From: Treponema sp.
Lineage (GTDB): Bacteria > Spirochaetota > Spirochaetia > Treponematales > Breznakiellaceae
Direction: 5' to 3'
DNA length: 7,465 nucleotides
Assembly: GCA_031254795.1 (NCBI GenBank)
Contig: JAIRTS010000184.1
Coordinates: forward strand, 1 to 7,465
Shown: positions 1 through 4,454 of the stretch, one piece after another
How the letters are laid out: the number at the start of each line of letters is the position of its first letter
Position numbering within the stretch: position 1 is the stretch's first letter
The notes under the pieces: model-generated
What the model was told of the DNA's origin: nothing
What the model saw: only the letters and a program-made list of their open reading frames with translations
Database searches by the model: none
Translations under genes and position numbers: made by a program

Positions 1-444
1 CTCCGGTTTGCCGTACAGATCGGGCATAGACGGCAATTTCGGTATGGGCGGCGAAAACTGCGGAATTGAGGCGTCCGAAAGAGGGGGCGTCATGGATTCA
101 GCGCCGCGATTCTGCGCCACTCGGGAGAAGGAGTGACGCGGACGCGCTGCTCTCTGGAACGAATCGCCGCTGTCCGCCGGCGGCTCCTCTCCATTAATCG
201 CTCCATTCGCGGCTTTGCTCTCCCTCGCGTCTGTCGATGGCCTCTTGGCTCTCGCCCTAACAACCACCCTGCCGGGCCGCTCCGTTTCCGCAGGAGCTTC
301 CCAGCTGCCTCCAGTTTCTGAGCTGTCCGCCGCTGTTCTCAAGCCCGAAGATTCGCTGTCGCTAGGTGAATCTTGCGCTCGGTTTTCATCCGGCGAGTCT
401 TCCGTAATAGACGTTTCTACGTCTACGCCATTATTACTATTCAT
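1..444 (-). CDS. Unidentified low-complexity protein, N-terminal 148 residues (runs off left edge)
   Basis: I do not recognise this protein. The frame is open from an ATG at 444 to the window edge, with no stop. A consensus AGGAGG (460-455) lies 10 bases before the ATG; a TTG directly abuts the ATG (TTGATG) and would sit 7 bases from the Shine-Dalgarno, so either could start translation. The visible part has no hydrophobic segment or signal peptide and looks disordered. Residues 1-50 are acidic and Ser/Asp/Glu-rich, a short basic patch reads RVVVRARAKR, and a Pro-rich stretch ends in LPSMPDLYGKPE at the edge. This resembles a disordered extension ahead of a folded domain that lies outside the window. 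Some Rho termination factors carry such an N-terminal extension, but nothing here proves that identity. It reads leftward, like pncC and bactofilin, but is separated from them by 652 bases and probably has its own promoter. Confidence 0.7.
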   Translation of the reverse strand, partial: MNSNNGVDVETSITEDSPDENRAQDSPSDSESSGLRTAADSSETGGSWEAPAETERPGRVVVRARAKRPSTDARESKAANGAINGEEPPADSGDSFQRAARPRHSFSRVAQNRGAESMTPPLSDASIPQFSPPIPKLPSMPDLYGKPE

Positions 445-541
445 CAAAGAGAATCCTCCTAAAAAACATTCGGTTCCATGATATGGTTAGGGAATGAAAC
501 ATATTTCTTTTTTATTCGCAACGGGGTTTAGTTCCCCCAGC

Positions 542-557
542 CGCAAACTTGTTTGCG
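542..557. repeat. 7-bp inverted repeat CGCAAAC-N2-GTTTGCG
   Basis: CGCAAAC at 542-548 is exactly complementary to GTTTGCG at 551-557, separated by two bases. It could be a tight hairpin in the leader of the gene at 444, or a dyad bound by a dimeric regulator. It abuts a second inverted repeat starting at 557. Confidence 0.6.
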
Positions 558-589
558 ACTCTGTGACACGGCGGCTCATTCGCAGAGTC
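557..589. repeat. 7-bp inverted repeat GACTCTG/CAGAGTC
   Basis: GACTCTG (557-563) is perfectly complementary to CAGAGTC (583-589), with a 19-base loop. An alternative pairing, AGCCGC (539-544) with GCGGCT (571-576), would disrupt both this stem and the 542-557 stem, so the two folds exclude each other. There is no adjacent long T-tract on either strand, so it is not a standard terminator. Confidence 0.5.
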
Positions 590-653
590 TGATTTTACGC
601 CTTCCGCCGCTGAAGTCCCCCGCCACGCGATTACGCGGCTACGCTACAAAGAT

Positions 654-681
654 TTGACGTTAAGCTAGGCGCTATTATAAA
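654..681 (+). promoter_or_regulatory. Possible rightward sigma70-type promoter
   Basis: TTGACG (654-659) and TATAAA (676-681) are separated by 16 bases, each matching the consensus at five of six positions. No + strand gene follows; a transcript would run toward the 969-1033 stem-loop. On the opposite strand the same bases contain a perfect TATAAT (679-674), but with only a weak -35 match. This could be a small-RNA or antisense promoter, or chance in an AT-rich patch. Confidence 0.35.
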
Positions 682-692
682 TTTCCTTACAG

Positions 693-723
693 TTGAACGA
701 AGGTTCGCCGATCCTCCGTTCAA
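693..723 (-). repeat. 11-bp inverted repeat with 9-base loop
   Basis: The arms at 693-703 and 713-723 are complementary at 10 of 11 positions. The odd pair is G.U if transcribed from the - strand and A-C from the + strand, so a hairpin is favoured in - strand RNA. It lies 12 bases from the perfect - strand TATAAT (679-674) and covers where that promoter's -35 box would be, so it could also be an operator. Confidence 0.55.
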
Positions 724-844
724 ACCAACGCAACATTTAAGACACCGCGCCGAACCTCTGGCTCACGCTTGCCGCGCGGAGGCTCATTTAGTTTGTTCAT
801 TATTTTCATTCATTGCTGAAGGACTTCATATACTATTCTTTCGG

Positions 845-877
845 GGGAAAGAAAACGCTCTCGTTTGAGGCTTTCCC
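845..877. repeat. Two-part stem-loop
   Basis: An outer 7-bp stem, GGGAAAG (845-851) with CTTTCCC (871-877), encloses an inner 5-bp stem, AAACG (853-857) with CGTTT (862-866), closed by a 4-base loop. On the - strand it lies about 25 bases inside the transcript expected from the 937-910 promoter. No T-tract follows. Confidence 0.55.
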
Positions 878-909
878 AAGCGCATCTTGACAAAGTCTCT
901 TTTATCCTC

Positions 910-937
910 ATTTTACACCGATACATCTTTTTGTCAA
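910..937 (-). promoter_or_regulatory. Leftward sigma70-type promoter
   Basis: On the - strand a perfect TTGACA (937-932) is followed after 16 bases by TAAAAT (915-910), a five-of-six match to the -10 consensus. Transcription would begin near 903 and run left toward the gene starting at 444, giving a leader of about 460 bases. It is the strongest leftward promoter match in the region. Its -35 lies in one arm of a 9-bp inverted repeat (886-894 and 930-938) that brackets the -10 and start site, an operator-like layout. Confidence 0.55.
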
Positions 938-968
938 GGGATAAACGCCCAAATTTCATGTTTTTATA

Positions 969-1033
969 GGGCTTTTTCCAAAACACGAGCCACGTTCCGC
1001 GACCACAGGTTCGGATTTGCTTTGGAAAAACCC
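969..1033. repeat. Long imperfect stem-loop downstream of pncC
   Basis: GGGCTTTTTCCAAA (969-982) pairs with TTTGGAAAAACCC (1021-1033) over 13 bp with a single bulged C. Inside, CGAGCC (984-989) can pair with GGTTCG (1009-1014), leaving a 16-base loop. On the + strand it is followed by a U-rich run including five Ts (about 1034-1043), so it could terminate rightward transcripts. On the - strand, where pncC is read, no T-run follows. Confidence 0.5.
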
Positions 1034-1070
1034 TTCTATTTTTGCCGTTGTTGGAACCCATGCACAACAC

Positions 1071-1082
1071 GGTCGCGCGACC
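1071..1082. repeat. Perfect 12-bp GC palindrome
   Basis: GGTCGCGCGACC at 1071-1082 equals its own reverse complement and lies 14 bases beyond the pncC stop codon. A flanking GTTGGA/TCCAAC pair (1049-1054 and 1102-1107) could form an outer stem around it. There is no T-tract, so a Rho-independent terminator is not supported. It may be a 3'-end stabilising hairpin or a protein site. Confidence 0.4.
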
Positions 1083-1096
1083 CGCCCACAATGCGC

Positions 1097-1594
1097 TCAA
1101 CTCCAACGTTCGTCTATAAAAGCGGCGATTTGCCGCAAAACCGCTTCCACGGCGCGAATCCGCACCTCGTTTCTGTTCCCCTCAAAATGAAAACTGGTGG
1201 TTCCCGCAAGAGAAACGCCTTCTTTTTCACGGCTTGCGATGGCCGTCCACACCGCCCCGACAGGCGTCGCGCCGCCATCCCCGTCGGGGCCGGCCAGACC
1301 GGTAACCGCGATGGACAGGTCAGCCGCGCTGTTTTCAAGCGCCCCGCGCGCCATCGCCGCCGCAGTTTCCCCACTTGCCGCTCCGAAGCGGCGGACAACG
1401 GCTTCATCAACGCCAAGCGCGCTTATTTTCGCGTCTACCGTGTAGGTGATGAAACCTCCCCACAAAACCTTTGACGCGCCCGGAATGGCCGCGATGGCGC
1501 CGGAAACAAGTCCCGCAGTGCAAGATTCCGCAGTGACAAGCGTTTTTGAACACGTGGAAAGTTTTCGGACAACCTCCGCCGCGATCTCGTTCAT
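1097..1594 (-). CDS. pncC: CinA C-terminal-domain protein, PncC-type nicotinamide-nucleotide amidase
   Basis: This 165-residue protein is the stand-alone CinA C-terminal domain, a cytoplasmic enzyme that in characterised members deamidates nicotinamide mononucleotide to nicotinate mononucleotide in pyridine-nucleotide salvage. It opens with the family signature TAESCTAG at 21-28, whose Ser24 matches the catalytic serine. FITYTVDAK (48-56) supplies the conserved Tyr51 and Lys56, and VTGLAGPDG and PVGAVW follow. Its length matches E. coli PncC, and the MoaB-like N-terminal domain of full CinA is absent, with no sign that it was lost from this gene. The ATG overlaps the bactofilin TGA (ATGA, 1591-1594) with only a weak AGGG before it, so translation is probably coupled. 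Amidase activity is inferred from the family; such proteins are often named CinA. Confidence 0.94.
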   Translation of the reverse strand: MNEIAAEVVRKLSTCSKTLVTAESCTAGLVSGAIAAIPGASKVLWGGFITYTVDAKISALGVDEAVVRRFGAASGETAAAMARGALENSAADLSIAVTGLAGPDGDGGATPVGAVWTAIASREKEGVSLAGTTSFHFEGNRNEVRIRAVEAVLRQIAAFIDERWS

Positions 1595-2016
1595 CCCTGT
1601 TCGCGGGTTTGTCCCCGAAGCTCCGCCTTTATCTCTTCAATGGGACGGGAGAATATCTCAATCTCCTTGTCAACGCCGGTCATGCTGCACTGTCCTTCAA
1701 AGATAACGTTGTCCGCGATGCGGAAGCGGGATGTGGTGAGATCCCCATGCATTTCCGCGCCCGGAAGCAGGTCCACCTTATCGACGGCTCTGACCATGCC
1801 GGTGACCCGCCCATGTACGATAAGTGATGTTACAAATATGTGATCCGCCTCGACAACAGCCCCTTTATCGACAATGAGCGCGCCCTGGGCGTCTATGGTT
1901 CCATGGAATCTTCCCTTGATGCACAAGGTTTCCTTAAATTTGAGCAGTCCGTTAAACCGGCTGGTTTCACTGAAAGTCACCACCTGCAATTTATTCTTTT
2001 TTTCCGCGTTCGACAT
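1591..2016 (-). CDS. Bactofilin (polymer-forming cytoskeletal protein)
   Basis: This 141-residue protein belongs to the bactofilin family, small cytoplasmic proteins that polymerise without nucleotide into filaments or membrane-associated patches and position cell-wall or appendage machinery. A short polar tail (1-14) leads into a core of about 90 residues with the periodic hydrophobic/glycine pattern of a right-handed beta-helix: FNGLLKFKETLCIKGRFHG, then GALIVDKGAVVEADHI, then IVHGRVTG, then LLPGAEMHGDL, then FRIADNVIFEGQCSM. A charged C-terminal tail follows. The frame stays open upstream to an ATG at 2151, but those extra 45 residues (Arg-, Phe- and Trp-rich) do not look like bactofilin. 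I therefore choose the ATG at 2016, although no Shine-Dalgarno precedes it. It overlaps pncC by four bases. A structural role is likely; the specific process cannot be told. Confidence 0.92.
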   Translation of the reverse strand: MSNAEKKNKLQVVTFSETSRFNGLLKFKETLCIKGRFHGTIDAQGALIVDKGAVVEADHIFVTSLIVHGRVTGMVRAVDKVDLLPGAEMHGDLTTSRFRIADNVIFEGQCSMTGVDKEIEIFSRPIEEIKAELRGQTREQG

Positions 2017-2022
2017 GGATGT

Positions 2023-2051
2023 AGGATACCATGTCGTGAAAAAAAAGGCAA
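2023..2051 (-). promoter_or_regulatory. Possible promoter for a leaderless bactofilin transcript
   Basis: On the - strand TTGCCT (2051-2046) and TATCCT (2028-2023) are 17 bases apart, each a four-of-six match to consensus. The -10-like box ends six bases before the bactofilin ATG, so transcription would begin at or next to the start codon. That fits the absence of a Shine-Dalgarno. The match quality is modest. Confidence 0.3.
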
Positions 2052-2067
2052 GGGCGCGAAACCCTCC
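2039..2067 (-). terminator. Weak terminator-like hairpin with T8 tract
   Basis: On the - strand AGGG (2065-2062) and CCCT (2054-2051) form a short stem around TTTCGCG, which GG/CC pairs (2067-2066 with 2048-2047) could extend past a bulge, followed by eight Ts (2046-2039). It lies between the coding-like segment ending at 2111 and the bactofilin start. The stem is short and the T-run overlaps the possible promoter spacer, so the call is weak. Confidence 0.3.
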
Positions 2068-2110
2068 GCAAATGTTCCGTTCCCCGAAATGCCTCATTGA
2101 AAAAGCGACT

Positions 2111-2326
2111 TTACGCCACCGGTTCCCTCCCCGAAGAAGGGAGCGCGGCAATGGACTCCCGCAACGCGAGAATTGCCTTATTGACGTGGTGTTGCGACAG
2201 AAATGGGTTGTAAAGCCCGCAAAGCCGGGCAGTATCCGCTTTTACATCAGGCGCCGGCGCCGCGAGGCGCTCGCGCAAGGCGTCCCCTTCAAGGGCGGAA
2301 ACAGTGGCCGCTGGATAGTCTGACTT
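2111..2326 (-). pseudogene. Coding-like segment of unknown identity, possible gene remnant
   Basis: A - strand frame ending in TAA at 2113-2111 reads as plausible protein with GC-rich third positions. Segments include DYPAATVSALEGDALRERL, CGLYNPFLSQHHVNKAILAL and RESIAALPSSGREPVA. I do not recognise the family. There is no ATG or GTG at a sensible place. A TTG at 2278 preceded by AAGGGG at a five-base spacing would give a 55-residue protein, but residues upstream of it also look coding. Further upstream the frame runs into the AT-rich tig promoter and meets a stop near 2410, as if the 5' part of a gene had been lost. It also holds GC hairpins (2215-2230, palindrome 2250-2261), so a structured RNA is an alternative. 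The tandem layout with bactofilin and pncC would fit the 3' end of an old upstream operon gene. Confidence 0.35.
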
Positions 2327-2363
2327 GGTTTGGGTTACATTTTCAATGGCGCGACACGTTCTA

Positions 2364-2392
2364 TTGACGTTCTTTCTAAAATTTTGTATACT
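2364..2392 (+). promoter_or_regulatory. Sigma70-type promoter of the tig-clpP-clpX-lon operon
   Basis: TTGACG (2364-2369) and TATACT (2387-2392) are separated by an ideal 17 bases, each differing from consensus at one position. Transcription should start near 2398, giving a leader of about 68 bases before the tig GTG. I found no CIRCE dyad or obvious CtsR heptamers in the vicinity, so heat-shock repression of those kinds is not supported. Confidence 0.75.
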
Positions 2393-2453
2393 ACTATATG
2401 AGTTTTTCTAAACATAAAAAGGTTTGAAAACTCATGTCTAAAATTTTATATAC
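2375..2453 (+). repeat. Direct repeat pair TCTAAAATTTT(G/A)TATAC flanking the tig leader
   Basis: Copies at 2375-2391 and 2437-2453 match at 16 of 17 positions and start 62 bases apart. The first covers most of the promoter spacer and -10 box; the second ends just before the tig Shine-Dalgarno. The AAAATTTT core is self-complementary. The pair may be a duplicated operator or a relic of a small duplication. Confidence 0.6.
2398..2435 (+). repeat. 9-bp inverted repeat in the tig leader
   Basis: ATGAGTTTT (2398-2406) is perfectly complementary to AAAACTCAT (2427-2435). The 20-base loop can form a further 4-bp stem (AAAC/GTTT). It begins at the predicted transcription start, so the mRNA would carry a 5'-terminal hairpin, which could protect the 5' end or respond to temperature; alternatively it is a repressor site. 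Confidence 0.6.
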
Positions 2454-2454
2454 A

Positions 2455-2460
2455 AGAGGA
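2455..2460 (+). promoter_or_regulatory. Shine-Dalgarno that fixes the tig GTG start
   Basis: AGAGGA at 2455-2460 stands five bases before the GTG at 2466. No in-frame ATG with a comparable site exists nearby, and the protein from this GTG begins where trigger factors normally do. Confidence 0.75.
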
Positions 2461-2465
2461 AATCC

Positions 2466-3836
2466 GTGACCATATCAAAAGAAATCACCCGTCTTGAGCA
2501 TTCCCGTATAAAACTGGCTGTTTCTATCGGAAAAGATGATGTTACATTGGAATATGACAATATTCTCAATGATTTTAGTAAAGATATTCAAATTCCAGGG
2601 TTCAGAAAGGGGAAAGCCCCAAAAAATGTGATTGAACGCAAGCTCGGAGCCGCGCTGGCGAGCGATATTACCGGACAGATTGTTGAACGCGCAATGGAAA
2701 CCGTTTTTCAAGACGAATCCTTCCCCAAGGAAGACATGCCCCTCGCCTATTCAACGCCCGCTCTTGAAGACGAGCCTTCAAACATCACATTGGGCGAAGA
2801 TTACACGTTTACGGTGACGTACGATGTATTCCCGAAAATCACCATGGGGCAGTACACAGGACTTGAAATTGAGACGCCTGACGTCCACATTACGGAGGAG
2901 GATATCAACCGCGAATTGGAGGCGGTGCGCGAGCGGAACGCCGTTGTCTTTGACAAAGACGACGCCGCGCCTGCGGCGAAAGGCGATATAGCTACGGTAA
3001 ATTACTGTGAGTTGACCGGGGAGGACGAGGTTGAGAAAGGCTCGGAGCGCGAGGACTTCGTGTTTGCCATTGGCAGCGAACATAATATTTTCAAGTTTGA
3101 TGATGATCTCATCGGTATGAAAAAAGGCGAGACCAAGCGGATTGAAAAAACTTTTGCGGAAGACTTTGAAGATAAGGACTTGGCCGGAAAAACCAAGAAA
3201 ATCCGTGTTACGCTCACCAGCCTGAAAGAAAAAAAACTGCCCGATCTGGACGATGACCTGGCGCAGGATGTCGACGAGAAATTCAAGACCTTGGACGATC
3301 TCAAAAACAGCGTCAGGGAGCGGCTTGATCACAATCTTGAACATCGGTTGAAAAGCATCAAGATCAACACGTTGCTGGAAAAAATAATGGAAAATACGCC
3401 GATTGATATTCCCGAAGCCATGACCCGCGTGCAGCTTGACGCCCAGTGGCGGGATTTCGCCCGCCAACTGAATATGCCTGTCGACACGGTGAAGGGGAAC
3501 ATCGCAAAATCCGAGAAGGGGCTTGATGAATTTGAGGCGCTCTGGAGACCGAACGCGGCGAAGGCGCTCCATTCGCGCCTTGTCATTGAAACGCTGATGA
3601 AAGATTTGAATATTGAAGCGACGGAAGAGGATGTTGAGAAAGAGTTTGAGCGTCAGGCGGCGCGCAATGGACAAAATCTGGACGAAATCAAAAAACTCTA
3701 CGAACAGGAAAACATGAAGTCCTATCTTGAGGATGACATTAAAGAAACCAAGCTGTTTGATCTTCTGCTTGCGAAAAACACCATAAAAAGCGGCGACGAG
3801 AAGGATTATCTGGCGATCATGGAAAAAGAAGGATAA
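2466..3836 (+). CDS. tig: Trigger factor, ribosome-associated chaperone
   Basis: Trigger factor binds the ribosome beside the exit tunnel and shields nascent chains; its middle domain is an FKBP-type prolyl isomerase. At 456 residues it is close to the usual 430-450. The N-terminal ribosome-binding domain (about 1-125) carries the diagnostic loop GFRKGKAP at 45-52. The FKBP-like domain (about 163-255) starts GDIATVNYCELTG and includes LIGMKKGETKRIEKTF. The C-terminal helical chaperone arms follow from about 256 to the end, rich in Lys and Glu. The start is GTG, supported by AGAGGA five bases upstream and by the N-terminal alignment with the family. It heads the operon: the clpP ATG follows three bases after its stop, and AAGGA inside its last codons serves as the clpP ribosome-binding site. 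Confidence 0.98.
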   Translation: MTISKEITRLEHSRIKLAVSIGKDDVTLEYDNILNDFSKDIQIPGFRKGKAPKNVIERKLGAALASDITGQIVERAMETVFQDESFPKEDMPLAYSTPALEDEPSNITLGEDYTFTVTYDVFPKITMGQYTGLEIETPDVHITEEDINRELEAVRERNAVVFDKDDAAPAAKGDIATVNYCELTGEDEVEKGSEREDFVFAIGSEHNIFKFDDDLIGMKKGETKRIEKTFAEDFEDKDLAGKTKKIRVTLTSLKEKKLPDLDDDLAQDVDEKFKTLDDLKNSVRERLDHNLEHRLKSIKINTLLEKIMENTPIDIPEAMTRVQLDAQWRDFARQLNMPVDTVKGNIAKSEKGLDEFEALWRPNAAKALHSRLVIETLMKDLNIEATEEDVEKEFERQAARNGQNLDEIKKLYEQENMKSYLEDDIKETKLFDLLLAKNTIKSGDEKDYLAIMEKEG

Positions 3837-3839
3837 TCA

Positions 3840-4454
3840 ATGTACGAACAAATGAACAACCTTGTGCCTATTGTTGTCGAGCAAACGGGCATGGGGGAAC
3901 GCTCTTACGATATTTACTCACGGTTGCTGAAAGACAGGATTGTATTTCTTGACGGCGAAATCACCGATCTTTCCGCGGATTTGGTGGTGGCGCAACTTCT
4001 GTTTTTGGATGGGCAGGACACCGAGAAGGATATCAATCTGTACATCAATTCGCCCGGCGGTTCCGTAACCGCCGGATTAGCCATCTACGACACCATGCAG
4101 TATGTAAAGAGCGATGTACAGACCATTTGCATCGGGCAGGCGGCGAGCATGGCGGCGCTCATTCTGACCGCAGGCGCCAAAGGCAAGCGCATGGCGTTGC
4201 CGTCTTCACGAGTGCTGATTCACCAGCCTTGGGGCGGCGCCCGCGGGCAGGCTTTGGATATCGGAATTCAATCAAAAGAGATCGTCAGATTGAAAAAACT
4301 GACTATTGAGATTTTTGCGCGGCATACCGGCAAGGATGCCGAAAAAATCGCGTCGGATATGGAGCGGGATTTTTATATGCTGGCGGATGACGCGGTCGCT
4401 TACGGCATAGCGGATTCTATTTTGAAAAGGGAGAAAAATGGCAAGACTTCGTAG
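3840..4454 (+). CDS. clpP: ATP-dependent Clp protease proteolytic subunit ClpP
   Basis: ClpP is the serine peptidase that assembles as a double heptameric barrel and degrades polypeptides threaded in by ClpX or a similar ATPase in the cytoplasm. The 204-residue protein has the complete triad in family context: Ser103 in GQAASMAA, His128 in LIHQPWGG and Asp177 in MERDFYM. The constant six-residue offset from mature E. coli numbering (97, 122, 171) supports the assignment. INSPGGSVTAGLAIYDTM (69-86) provides the oxyanion-hole glycines. The short N-terminal segment MYEQMNNLVPIVVEQT includes a likely propeptide and the axial-loop start. The ATG lies three bases after tig, and its last 17 bases overlap the start of clpX. 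Nothing suggests an inactive paralogue. Confidence 0.98.
   Translation: MYEQMNNLVPIVVEQTGMGERSYDIYSRLLKDRIVFLDGEITDLSADLVVAQLLFLDGQDTEKDINLYINSPGGSVTAGLAIYDTMQYVKSDVQTICIGQAASMAALILTAGAKGKRMALPSSRVLIHQPWGGARGQALDIGIQSKEIVRLKKLTIEIFARHTGKDAEKIASDMERDFYMLADDAVAYGIADSILKREKNGKTS

Larger units (their letters stand above)
445..1096. other. Long structured intergenic region without a convincing gene
   Basis: These 652 bases separate the pncC stop from the start of the left-edge gene. Reading frames here are short or have implausible composition. The region instead holds many inverted repeats (542-557, 557-589, 693-723, 845-877, 886-938, 969-1033, 1071-1082), a good leftward promoter (937-910) and overlapping divergent promoter-like boxes (654-681). 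A transcript from the leftward promoter would carry a leader of roughly 460 bases before the gene at 444. I see no tmRNA, RNase P, SRP or tRNA hallmark on either strand. It could be a structured mRNA leader, a small-RNA locus, a dispersed repeat, or decayed sequence. Confidence 0.6.

Noticed and set aside
133..481. Two overlapping + strand frames antisense to the left-edge gene
   Set aside because: No Shine-Dalgarno and no motif; the - strand frame has a consensus AGGAGG and a coherent composition.
1071..1082. Rho-independent terminator of pncC
   Set aside because: The palindrome has no loop of usable size and no T-tract on the - strand.
445..1096. tmRNA, RNase P RNA or other housekeeping RNA in the large gap
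   Set aside because: I could not find conserved core motifs or a tRNA-like end on either strand; a covariance search would be needed to settle it.
810..1106. 98-codon open frame on the - strand overlapping the end of pncC
   Set aside because: It has no Shine-Dalgarno, an amino-acid mix rich in Cys, Trp, Lys and Arg with no recognisable motif, and it spans the promoter and the stem-loops.
887..1474. 195-codon open frame on the + strand
   Set aside because: It lies largely antisense to pncC, reads as Arg-, Pro- and Cys-rich shadow translation and has no ribosome-binding site.
2017..2151. 45-residue N-terminal extension of bactofilin from the ATG at 2151
   Set aside because: The extension is Arg-, Phe- and Trp-rich, unlike bactofilin tails, and covers the T8 tract and hairpin; the ATG at 2016 gives a normal family length.
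2250..2261. GGCGCCGGCGCC palindrome as a regulatory site
   Set aside because: It falls in the coding-like segment, encodes Ala/Pro codons there, and such GC palindromes arise readily in GC-rich coding sequence.
1874..2323. 149-codon open frame on the + strand antisense to bactofilin
   Set aside because: It lacks a ribosome-binding site, its tail is a run of Arg-rich residues, and the opposite strand explains the sequence better.
2398..2435. CIRCE-type heat-shock operator in the tig leader
   Set aside because: The dyad is ATGAGTTTT-N20-AAAACTCAT, not the TTAGCACTC-N9-GAGTGCTAA of HrcA sites, and the spacing is wrong.
2778..3674. 298-codon open frame on the - strand inside tig
   Set aside because: It is a shadow of the certain trigger factor gene, with the Phe-, Ile- and Arg-rich composition typical of antisense reading.
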